Shown here in pieces: positions 55,555 through 64,000 of a stretch of 64,000 nucleotides of DNA (the stretch's first letter is position 1; each line of letters starts with the position of its first letter). A model generated the notes under the pieces. It saw nothing but the letters and a program-made list of their open reading frames with translations. It was not told the DNA's origin and made no database searches. The position numbers and the translations under genes are program-made. This DNA is from Vigna angularis (Eukaryota; Streptophyta; Magnoliopsida; Fabales; Fabaceae). The stretch is taken from NCBI RefSeq assembly GCF_016808095.1, contig NC_068975.1, forward strand, positions 15,879,501-15,943,500. Direction: 5' to 3'.

Positions 55555-56958
55555 ATGTCTAAAAGACATTCCCCTAGGATTAACAACTCCCCTGAAGAAC
55601 AATTTTTCTTCCAAACTCTAGTCAACCAACTCAATGAGATTGAGCGAAAAATAAGTCAAGGAAAAGACTATAGAGAGCTACATAATGCTATGGTTCAAAA
55701 TGAGTTGAGAATGCTAAAAGAGGAACAAGCCCAGAGTAGGGAGAGGTCTAGGGGAAGTTACAGTGCAGGCTCCCAATATGAAAGAGATTCCTTAAGGGTA
55801 GGAGAGTATTACCAACAACCCTCTTCCTCCAGAAGACATAGGAGAGAATTTAAACATCCTCCGCCCCCTAAGGAAGTTAATCTAGTGTTACCTCACTTCC
55901 ACGTAAGAGATAATGTTCAGGCTTACCTAGATTGGGAGATGAAGGTGGAGCAAATCTTTGCTTGCCACCAAGTAGGAGAAGAAAGAAAAGTCTCCCTTGC
56001 CACCTTAAGCTTTCAAAGGTATGCAATGTATTGGTGGACTGGTCTAGTCCAAGATAGACTAAGATATGAAGATCCTCTAATAAAATATTAGAATGATCAT
56101 AAAACTGCCCTTAGGAGGAAATACATGCCCTCCTATTATAAAAGAGAACTCATGGATAAGCTCCAAAGGTTGCAACAGAAATCTATGACTATGGAAGAAT
56201 ATAGGAAAAAATTAGCGCTATACACAATGAGGGCAGGAATTGTTGAGAGGGACAAGATCACCTTAGCCAGATTTTTAAGTGGGCTAAATTTTGACATAAG
56301 AAATAGGGTTGAATTATTACCTTATAAAGATTTGAATGATCTTGTTCAAATGTGTATAAAGGTAGAACAACAATCATCTTCCAAAAGAGAGCAAGAGAGG
56401 AAAGAAGAAGAGAGAAGAGACAAAGAAAGAAAAGAAGAAGAGAGAAGAAGAGAAAAAGAGAAGAGAGCAAGAAAGGAAAGAAAAGGAGGAGAGAAGAGAA
56501 GAACAAGAGAAAAGAGAGCAAGAGAGAAAAGAAGAAGAGACAAGAAGAGAAATAGAAAGAATAGAAGAAGAAAAAAGAAGAGAGCAAGAGAGAAAAGAGC
56601 AAGAGAACAAGAGAAAAGAGGAAAGGAAGAAAGAGAGAGAAGAGAAGAAGAGAGAAGAAGGAAAGAAGAGCAAATAAAACATGGAGAATATGAAAAAAAA
56701 AAAGAACAAGAACTAGGAAAGAAAGAGCAACTAAAAGCACCACCTCCTCCAATGATCCTAATAGAACCCATACTCTTAAGGGGAGGTTTTCCATCCTTTA
56801 ACTTTTCTCCATCTATCTTAGAGTTTTCAAATTTTAATTTGTCTTTCAAAGAAATTGCCATTGCATATTTTCAAGATTTACAACTTTCAACACATGGCAA
56901 TTCACAACTTGAGTTATGGTTAGCTTTATGGATACCACTAACTCAAGGCAAAAACTGA
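55555..56958 (+). pseudogene. Ty3-type gag with a long Lys/Arg/Glu-rich tract
   Basis: One frame from 55555 to 56958 broken by a single TAG at 56089-56091. It has a coiled-coil-like start (FFFQTLVNQLNEIERKI), LVLPHFHVRDNVQAYLDWEM, QRYAMYWWTGLVQDRL, RRKYMPSYYKRELMDKLQRL, QQKSMTMEEYRKKL, ARFLSGLNFDIRNRVELLPY and LVQMCIKVEQQ, the usual Ty3/gypsy Gag order. Where a zinc knuckle would be expected there are about 115 residues almost entirely Lys, Arg and Glu, from a purine-rich repeat (56385-56720). The end (from about 56730) does not resemble protease or pol. Pol is therefore deleted. Confidence 0.8.
56385..56720 (+). repeat. Polypurine (GA-rich) tract
   Basis: About 335 bases of nearly pure A and G on the plus strand (GAAGAGAGAAGA-type). 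It is open in several frames on both strands, which explains four overlapping false ORFs. It lies within gag. Confidence 0.85.
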
Positions 56959-57181
56959 ATTTCAAAATAAGCAAGGTTTCATTGTTGTATTAAATTTGAA
57001 AATTACAAAACTAGGAAACCTTCTTCTTCTACACATATTATTTTATACATCTTCAGGGGTCAAATAAATCTAATTAGAGATATGTTTGATGCTTATTGTA
57101 GATGGATATTTGACCCAGGAGGAACTCTTGTGAAGGTAACAAAAATAAGTCCTCAAACAAACCATCAGATTTGAGGATAAA

Positions 57182-57203
57182 TCCTTACCAGGGGGAGGGT
57201 ATG
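57182..57203 (+). promoter_or_regulatory. Probable polypurine tract and LTR start
   Basis: The preceding SGFEDKSLPG-type residues and CCAGGGGGAGGGTATGATGA resemble the end of pol, the polypurine tract and the LTR start of plant gypsy elements. The LTR would begin TGATGACTTGGG at about 57202. Confidence 0.55.
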
Positions 57204-57900
57204 ATGACTTGGGCCCAAGCCCATCATTTAAGCAAAGACCATTTACTTGAAGAATAACAAAGAAGGCTTCATCATAAGCTTGAAAGCTAGCCAACACCTC
57301 TTTGCACATTCCAAATGGAAGCCCGAAGCCCAACCAAAGGATCCAACAAAGCACATTCCATCCCATGAAGAGGGATAGCCAAAAGAGGAGCCAAGAAAGT
57401 CTACACGGGTTGCGCTCAGTGCCAACCCTTGCAGAGCTCATCATTAGCGGATCACACTTCCAACAGCACATTTGGCAGCACGTGAGAATGATGCCAAGCA
57501 AGTTCCAGCACATTGCCCACACCTAGACACATGGATTAGGATCCAGATTTCACGCTGATTATCATCCACCATTAGATCACCGTATGGGTTGGCTTGAAAA
57601 CCTTATAAAAACACATCCATCATCTTGTATTAAGGCACTTTTGAATGAAATGAGAGTTTATCATGCTGAAGCATTTCCAGCAACCAAACTCTGCCCAAAA
57701 GTCACTCTACTTGAGCTTTCCCACCTCCAATTAGCTTCCTTCCAGTGAAAGCCTTCTGAGCTAGATATTTCACCCTCCAAACAGCTTTTCATCCCCCATC
57801 AACATCACTAATTCACCTCTACATCATCGTTGCCCAACTCTGGTTCATTTCTTCCGCTGCCAATTGAATCCTGTGAGTGAACTCCACCTCTGCTCCCGGG
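57202..57900 (+). mobile_element. Probable 3' LTR of the gag element
   Basis: Starts TGATGACTTGGGCCCAAGCCC after a polypurine tract. It contains TTATAAAAACA at about 57601, a plausible TATA box. The right end is not determined because no second LTR or target duplication was found. The small ORFs on either strand (57070-57522) are shadows. Confidence 0.4.
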
Positions 57901-59034
57901 TCCATACATCATTTTGCTTCTTCATATCATTCATTAGTTGGAACGTAACTCATCAATGATTAGAAAGAAAAATTTGGAAGTAAATGTTTCACATCACCTA
58001 ACTTTTGTCTTGGGATTGGTTTACTGCTTGAGATCTACCTTTTTTCTGTTTCTGCATCCTTCCCAGGTTATCAATATTGAAAGCCACCACTCCTAAAAGC
58101 CAAGGTTCATGAATCATGCCTTTTTATTTTCTGATATTCTCAATAAAGTTCTCATCTTTTTAAGCTTATTGCTTCATGTGGCTTGTGGGGTGCTTTGATT
58201 TCTCTACCTCTTTGCTTTGTTAGCTTTTTTCCTGATTTTGGTTTCTTTCAATTTTTGATTGACCCTTGTGGACTTCAGTCCTGGAATTTGATTTTGGTTT
58301 GTTGATTTCGTTCACTTGAAATTCTTTTTGTCATGTACTTTCATTTGATTGTTTGCGTGTGTTTGGGTGTGAATTCATGTATTTAGCTATTCTACTCCTT
58401 CTTGGAATTCTTTTTCCATGTGCGTGGTTCAAATGGAATTGATCAACAACATATATGAGTGAATTTAGAAGGAATATTCATTTCTTTGGCTATTAGAAAG
58501 AAACATTTCACCAGTTCTGCCTAATTACGCGTGCAAATTTTTTGGGTTTGTTATCTGATGAGATGAGAGTTTTTATACCCGATTGGCTTATCTTGTTGTA
58601 CCACATTGATTTTCTGTTGGAGTAGACAGAGAAGAGAAGAAATCCTTTATAAGCATGAGCTCCTGAATTGACTTTTTGAGACAAGGATTATTAATAGGAG
58701 ATGTAATGATGGAGAAGAAAAGGAAGATTATGCACTATGGGAAGAGGTTGGACAAGACCCTTGCTTCATCTGATCTTAAAAATGATGACTTGCTCAAAAA
58801 GCTTGTCAGAAGTCAACTTTTGCTTTCTTCAGAACTTGAAGTAGAAGGTGATTACATTCCCTAATTCCTTTTAATTGGTATTTGGGTCGAATAGTACTAG
58901 TATTTAGACAATTATTTTGTTTGTTTGCTTTGTCTGTTTTTTTTTTTCAAAGTTCATTATTGATTCGTGTAGGATATATAGATCAGTTACCTCGTAGAGA
59001 TCACCGATCTCGGTGGGTGTAGTAGGGTCCCCGT
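57901..59034 (+). pseudogene. Possible host-gene exon fragment
   Basis: 58701-58857 encodes MMEKKRKIMHYGKRLDKTLA followed by LKNDDLLKKLVRSQLL and SELEVEG. A good splice donor follows (GAAG/GTGATT near 58848). An acceptor-like TTCGTGTAG is at about 58972, after which the frame reads GYIDQLPRRD then stops. The composition and splice signals look like a conserved plant gene, not a transposon. I have a weak recollection of similar N-termini in plant START-domain proteins. The 59035 LTR cuts it off. 57901-58650 holds no ORF and could be 5' UTR or intron. Confidence 0.35.
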
Positions 59035-59052
59035 TGTAAGACCCATGAAAAA

Positions 59053-59054
<2 letters not shown>

Positions 59055-59141
<87 letters not shown>
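59055..59141. repeat. (TA)n microsatellite
   Basis: About 86 bp of TA dinucleotides inside the LTR, next to the MITE. Such runs are frequent MITE targets. Confidence 0.9.
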
Positions 59142-59143
<2 letters not shown>

Positions 59144-59706
59144 GGTTTAATCCTTTTCGACATCCCTATTTATGTACGAATGTCTCAATTGGGTCCTCGT
59201 TTTCTAAAGTGTATCAAAATGGTCCCTAATTTTGAAAATTGATATCAATTGAGTCCTTTCCGTTAAGTTGGCTGGACGGCGTTAAAAAAATTGATGAGTG
59301 GATGCTGAGATGACGAACGAACGCTCGTCCACCAGCGAACGAACGCTCGTCCACCAGCGAACGAACGCTCGTCCAGCAGCGAACGAACGCTCGTCGACCA
59401 CCGAACGAACGGTCGTCCAGTGTGGAACGAACGGTCGTCCAGCAGCAAGAGGTCGACGAGCGTTCGTTCTCTGGTGGACGAGCGTTCGTTCGCTGGTGGA
59501 CGAGCGTTCGTTCGCTGGTGGACGAGCGTTCGTTCGTCATCTCAGCATCCACTCATCAATTTTTTTAACGTCGTCCAGCCAACTTAACGGAAAGGACTCA
59601 ATTGATATCAATTTTCAAAATTAGGGACCATTTTGATACACTTTAAAAAACGAGGACCCAATTGAGACATTCGTACATAAATAGGGATGTCGAAAAGGAT
59701 TAAACC
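59144..59706. mobile_element. Foldback MITE, copy 2
   Basis: GGTTTAATCCTTTTCGACAT at the left and its complement ending GGATTAAACC at 59706. Nearly the whole 563 bp is one palindrome with 22-bp GAACGAACGCTCGTCCACCA-type units in each arm. Because of the symmetry both strands have a 108-codon ORF with the same start and end residues (59298-59624 plus, 59226-59552 minus). These are by-products of the palindrome. It is the sister of the copy at 7642-8178. Confidence 0.9.
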
Positions 59707-59837
59707 ATATATTTATAATAGTAAATTTTAGCATTTTATTAGTAATAATAATTTTAATGGATAGAAAAATGTAAATTTTTGGATATAAAATTATAGTAAT
59801 TCTAGAGGGAGAGCTTCAAATTTTTGATAACTTATTT

Positions 59838-59886
59838 AGGATTTTTTTAAGAAAAGTGAATAGTGAATAGTAAATAGTAAATAGTA

Positions 59887-59917
<31 letters not shown>

Positions 59918-60048
59918 GGTTAAAAAAAAATATATATTAAAATAAATTGTGGAAGAGAACACTCCACGTAGAATTAATCATTTAGAGATAAGAATGGTGA
60001 ATAAAAAATAATTTTTGAATAGTAAAAATGAATAGTAAAATTTTTGGC
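59838..60048. repeat. GAATAGT tandem repeat and AT-rich LTR DNA
   Basis: A short tandem series of GTGAATA/GTAAATA units at about 59855-59925 in the LTR upstream of the TATA box. No gene. Confidence 0.7.
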
Positions 60049-60056
60049 TATAAATA
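60049..60056 (+). promoter_or_regulatory. Candidate TATA box of the long LTR
   Basis: TATAAATA in the context GGCTATAAATAGCC. If used, transcription would start near 60080 and the hairpin array at 60447-60869 would lie in the 5' leader. A second candidate, TATAAATA at 61438-61445, would place the array upstream of the start instead. Confidence 0.45.
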
Positions 60057-60446
60057 GCCAAGGGGGGGAGGCTGAAGATTTACACCAAAATTCTAGAGAA
60101 ATTGTGAGTGAAGAGAGTTGGAGGAAATTCTAGGTTAAGAGGGGAAATTCTGGAAGTTTCCGGAGAACGGTTTGAGAAGAGGAAACTAAGTCTGGAATAG
60201 AGGTAAGGGGAGCTAACTTTGAGTATTTCCTTTTGTATTATCTTGAGTCTGGAATATGCTATATTCTGCTTTTGTCTGATCTTAAATCTTGAATATGGAG
60301 TATTTTGTTTCTGTATGATCTTGAAATTTAAATAAGAGTATGCTTCTGTGATGATATCCAAGTGTGATAGTTGTAAAATGTGATATTGATTATGTTATGC
60401 CATTTGTATGTTATTAGTTGTTTATTTTCTTTATTTTGGAAGCATT

Positions 60447-60869
60447 AGAAATTGTCTAACCGGCTCTGCCAGATTCAATTTCTTGTTTCCCCAAACATTT
60501 TATTGCTTTCCTTATTTATTTTTATTGTATTTTGGAAGGATTAGAAGTTGTCTAACCGGCTCTGCCAGATTCAACTTCTTGTTTCCCCAAACTATTTATT
60601 GCTTTACTTATTTATTTTATTCCATTTTTGGAAGGATTAGAAGTTGTCTAACCGGCTCTGCCAGATTCAACTTCTTGTTTCCCCAGACATGTTATTGTTC
60701 GTGTTATTTAATTATATTGTATTTTTGGATGGATTAGAAGTTGTCTAACCGGCTCTGCCAGATTCAACTTCTTGTTTCCCCAGAAATTTTATTGTTTTAT
60801 CTATTTTTTTATTGCATCTTTCTGGAAGGATGAGAAGTTGTCTAACCGGCTCTGCCAGATTCAACTTTT
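60447..60869 (+). repeat. Five-unit hairpin array, period 96-97 bp
   Basis: Units at 60447, 60543, 60639, 60736 and 60833. Each is arm-TCTAACCGGCTCTGCCAGATT-arm followed by TTGTTTCCCC. Unit 1 pairs AGAAATTG/CAATTTCT. Units 2-4 pair AGAAGTTG/CAACTTCT. Unit 5 pairs AGAAGTTG with CAACTTTT, a G-T wobble. The 21-nt loop is identical in all five while the spacers vary. The 60408-60737 ORF spans the array and is not a gene. Confidence 0.85.
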
Positions 60870-62647
60870 TGATTCCCCTAAATTTTTATATTAATATTAT
60901 TTTGATGGTAATGGGAGCTAATTATTTTTGTATGAATTTATTTTATAAAATATTTGTATATGAATGTTGAACTGGTGTGCTACTGTGAAACTATTTTATG
61001 ACTTTTATTATATTGGGTATGATAACTGAAACTGTGAAATTGTAAATGTTGTGATGTGATGAATTTAATCTGTTCTGAATGAGTTTGTTGGCTGAAATTG
61101 ATCTTGTTGGAAGGTCTGAAGTAAGGGTTCTGAAATAGCTTATATATGGGTATTAAATAGATGTACAGATATTGTTTGAGGTTGCTATGAGAGGAAGTGA
61201 ACACATTAAAATTTGGCATTTCAAATTTAGAGCATAAGAGAACATGGTAGATAATTTAAATAAATCAATTATTAATTATTGAGGGCCTTTCTTTGTTGGT
61301 AGGATAGAGGAACCTTAAAAACCTGAGTTGGCACATCCCTGATCATAGAGCAGCCCTGGTGATGGAATCGTACTTGACGTAGTCCTCCTTTTGTATTTTT
61401 ACCTTTTATAGTTTAGCTCTTAAGGAGCATGGGTTACTATAAATACACAGCTCCTCTATTGTACTGTTACTTTTGAGATTAATGAGAATTAGACTTTCTG
61501 AAATAGAAACTATTCTCTCTTGAAAGTCAGGCTAGAGAGTCCAAAGACTTCCTCTAGCCACCTTCCAAGCACCGCTCTCACTTTCATTTTCCATTTTCCA
61601 TTTTCCCGGTGCTTCTCTCTCGTCATCCACGCATAATTACCTCTCCTCCAAGCTGCGTCAGGCACGCGTCAAAGCTGTTTCAGCCACGCGTTCTCTATCA
61701 CCTCATCTGCAACGCACCACTTCATTTCGCATTTCATCCTCGCACATCCTTTGCACATCACAGAGCATCTCACTTTCTCTCGAGAGCTCTCCTCTTCATG
61801 AGCCATTGCTTCCATCACGGTAATCCTCTTTTTCCTCACAACTTCATCTTCTTCCACCATTTCTTTTGATTTCCACCGATTAAAACCTTGTTTCACCTTC
61901 GATCCAGACTTTCCACCGATTGTTTTCCTCCAATCTTATGTTTGAACCGATTAATCGGTTCATTTTGAGTTTTCCCTCTTTTCTAGGGTTCGTTCATCAT
62001 TTTAGGGTTTTCTATTCGAGTTTAACCTTCTGTTCTTGTTCTTCTTCGAGTTTTTATCCTTTTTCCGCTGCGTCATCTTTCTGGAGGAAGCTTCGAGGAG
62101 GTCCAGTTCGTGTTCGCGCATCTTCAATCGATCTCTCCTCGGGCGTTCGTCCATCACCTGGCCTGGTCCAGTCAGTTGTGACTAGTCATATGTGTTGGCG
62201 TCGAAGGTGAGTTTGATGCGTTCAGACATCTGGGTCCTCTCCGGTGACCAATTGGAGTAAAGAAAAATCTATACTAGGATGAAAATAAAATAAAACAAGT
62301 TGATTGTAGATGCATAATATTATCATGGTAAAAATTTCATATATATTTTATTACATTGAGCCCAGACTTTAATATGTAGTTCCTAAGATATGTTGATATA
62401 TTTTGATTGATCCATGATCTTTGTTTGGTGAAAATACGTTGAGTTATACTCGTTATGGACAAAATGAGTTTATAATATGAAGCATGATATCTGGCAATAT
62501 GTTTAATTTATTGATACCAAAACGGGTTATTATGAATTCATGATTAAAGAAGGAACATGATTGAGTTAGGTGGATAAGAGGGTATGAATTGTTGGTTTTA
62601 TGAAATGTTGGGGTGGATATGAGAAATCATTACTTATGAAATGATGT

Positions 62648-62840
62648 TACTACCGGGAGTAGTATGTTCGAGTTATACCATGAGAGTTTGGTATGAGCAA
62701 AGTAACACCTGAGGTTTATGAAAGCAGGCAGAAAGTGGTCTGACCATAAGGCTTCAGAAAGTAAGACATAGTATATAAGTGAGGCTTAAGGAAGCAGGCA
62801 GAGAGCGGTCTGACCATAAGGCTTCATGAATAAGCATGGT
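62648..62840 (+). repeat. Small hairpins and a two-unit tandem repeat
   Basis: TACTAC-CGGGA-GTAGTA (62648-62664) and ATACCA-TGAGAGTT-TGGTAT (62675-62694) are perfect 6-bp hairpins. They are followed by two units of about 69 bp, each with the core GTCTGACCATAAGGCTTC, near 62735 and 62805. All lie near the 3' end of the long LTR. Confidence 0.65.
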
Positions 62841-63320
62841 ACACTTGTAAGATTTATGGAAATGAGAAAGATGATTTTGATAATGATGAATTAATGACAT
62901 CGGAATAATGATATTTTATCAATTGCAGAAATACATGATTATAATATTTTTATTACAAGTTTAATGATTTTATGATATGGTTGACTTACCCTTATTTGTT
63001 TGTACTATGATCATATAACTCATGTTATATGTGATTAGATAATGTTGCAGATGCGGTTGAAAAAGCTTAGAGATGAGAGAGATGCGGGGAAAAACTTTCA
63101 GGGATTTTTGTAAAAAGAATAAATTTGTATTGGGAAGATTATGTTGTGTAAAACTTATAAGTTGAAATTTCAATGGTGAAGACTATATTGTTTAAAGTTT
63201 GTAAGTTTGGTATTGTACTTTGGAGTAATTGAAATAAAGTTTGATTGTTTATATGAGATATCAAATTAATTTAGTCTCTACTATCAGTAATACCCTTTAA
63301 ATTATTTGGGTGTTACATTA

Positions 63321-63332
63321 TGGTATCAGAGC
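63321..63332 (+). promoter_or_regulatory. Primer binding site, initiator tRNA-Met
   Basis: TGGTATCAGAGC, the classic complement of the initiator tRNA-Met 3' end, three bases after the LTR end TGTTACA at 63317. Confidence 0.9.
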
Positions 63333-63490
63333 AATGGTTTTCGAAAGTATTTTGGGACTATGGGGAGTGAAATTATTATTCTTAGTAAAACTATTAATTG
63401 TTATGATGAAAATGACTATTGGAGGAAATTGATATCATATGCTAAATTGTATTGTTATCTTTTTGAAGAAATCATTTAAACTCGACAAAG

Positions 63491-64000
63491 ATGCAGCAAC
63501 AACAAGTTGATCAAGTACCTTAAAATCATTCTAGCTTGAATGACTTCTTAAGGCATGATCCAACTAAATTTAATGGGGAGGCTACTCCTGATGAGGCTGA
63601 CTCTTGGCTAAGGCAGAACGAGAAGATTTTTCGGTTGATGACGGTTCGTGGTGAGGCTGTGAATTGGGAGAACTTTAAGATAAGGTTCTTGGAAAAATAT
63701 TTTCCAAACAGTGCAAAATTTGCAAGGGAGGCGGAGTTTCTGACCTTACAACAAAGAAGGTTATCAGTACAAGAGTACGTAGTAAAATTTAATTATCTCT
63801 CGAGGTTTTATACTCAGAATATCACAGAAGAATGGAGATGTCGAAAATTCGAGGGAGGACTAAGGCATGAACTGAAGAAGGTACTTATGCCATTGGAAAT
63901 ACAAGAGTTTCCAGCATTGGTAGAGAAAGCCAGAATGATAGAATTGTTGGAGTTTGATCCAAGTAGAGTTTCCAAACTTGCAAAGGGAGAATCTTCAATG
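63491..64000 (+). pseudogene. Chromovirus-like gag, partial at window end
   Basis: ATG at 63491, then TAA after ten codons. The frame continues to the window edge. Blocks are DFLRHDPTKFNGEATPDEAD, SWLRQNEKIFRLM, VNWENFKIRFLEKYFP, REAEFLTLQQRRLSVQEYVV, FYTQNITEEWRCRKFEGGLR and HELKKVLMPLEIQEFPALVE, the order of plant Ty3 chromovirus Gag. About 40 residues that normally lie between IFRLM and VNWENF (including a WW motif) are missing. The early stop and the deletion argue that this copy's Gag is not functional. The rest lies beyond 64000. Confidence 0.8.

Larger units (their letters stand above)
59035..63317 (+). mobile_element. Long 5' LTR of a Ty3 chromovirus-like element
   Basis: Starts TGTAAGACCC and ends GGGTGTTACA, matching short inverted ends typical of long plant gypsy LTRs. 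An initiator-Met primer site follows at 63321 and gag at 63491. Length is 4.28 kb including a TA run and a 0.56-kb MITE. The five bases before it are CCCGT. The partner LTR lies outside the window. Two TATA-like sites are at 60049 and 61438. The LTR contains the five-unit hairpin array at 60447-60869 and more hairpins near 62650. ORFs inside it are not supported as genes. Confidence 0.8.

Noticed and set aside
56258..56861. Long minus-strand ORFs rich in Phe, Leu and Ser
   Set aside because: Antisense shadows of the polypurine tract within gag.
57070..57522. 150-codon minus-strand ORF as a gene
   Set aside because: It overlaps the probable polypurine tract and LTR start and has no recognisable domain.
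59226..59624. Two overlapping 108-codon ORFs with the same start and end residues on opposite strands
   Set aside because: They are a geometric result of the palindromic MITE and not genes.

Overview
The window looks like AT-rich, transposon-saturated nuclear DNA of a dicot plant, most likely a papilionoid legume (Vigna/Phaseolus-like). That genus-level guess rests on remembered element families, not on a search. I see no bacterial operon, no rRNA or tRNA gene and no complete ordinary host gene. Nearly everything is LTR retrotransposon, CACTA transposon, foldback MITE or decayed transposon-encoded ORF, often nested several layers deep.

Layout. 1-7335: an intact 363-codon transposon-type ORF (355-1446) faces a decayed relative on the other strand (4403-2080). 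A solo LTR (2468-3797, 5-bp duplication CATAC) splits that relative. Beyond it lies about 2.9 kb of repeats rich in ACGTC/TTCGACGT motifs and small foldbacks. 7336-23724: several copies of one non-autonomous Ty3/Athila-like family ('family A') on the minus strand. Its LTR is about 1.3 kb, its primer site matches tRNA-Asp, and it carries gag, a protease fused to an integrase tail, and a separate 3' ORF with a plant transposon domain. 23725-29656: more ACGTC repeats, a third decayed ORF of the 355-1446 type (26971-27863), and two diverged copies of a flanking repeat. 29657-35390: a plus-strand family A copy arranged LTR-internal-LTR-truncated internal. 35391-55282: a 5'-truncated CACTA transposon with transposase C-terminus, a Transposase_24-like gene and a Ulp1-like protease. 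It ends in a clear CACTA terminus at 55282. Inside it (37809-53362, duplication ATCCT) sits another family A element. That element's ORF holds a further LTR (40990-42268), and its 5' LTR holds a 5.6-kb insertion (46826-52393, duplication AATGT). 55283-57900: a gag remnant with a very long Lys/Arg/Glu-rich tract and a probable 3' LTR. 57900-59034: a possible host exon fragment. 59035-64000: a 4.3-kb LTR (including a MITE), an initiator-Met primer site and the start of a chromovirus-like gag.

How the parts relate. Family A copies lack reverse transcriptase, RNase H and the integrase core, so they must have moved with enzymes from a relative. The CACTA genes are broken by insertions and stops. 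Exact target-site duplications let the insertion order be read: CACTA first, then family A inside it, then the 46826-52393 insertion inside that LTR.

The most interesting signal is not a protein. Several unrelated repeat arrays are made of small hairpins whose two arms change together while the loop stays fixed: 47467-48097, 60447-60869, 31848-32164, the matching sites at 11384-11494, 19888-19964 and 43552-43628, and the foldbacks at 4929, 6091 and 24647. This is either selected structure or a mutation process that repairs quasi-palindromes. It deserves a proper covariation test. A second lead is that the Transposase_32-like ORFs outside retroelements share a conserved upstream ACGTC block with an ORF-less copy at 23960-24170, which suggests an uncharacterised DNA transposon.
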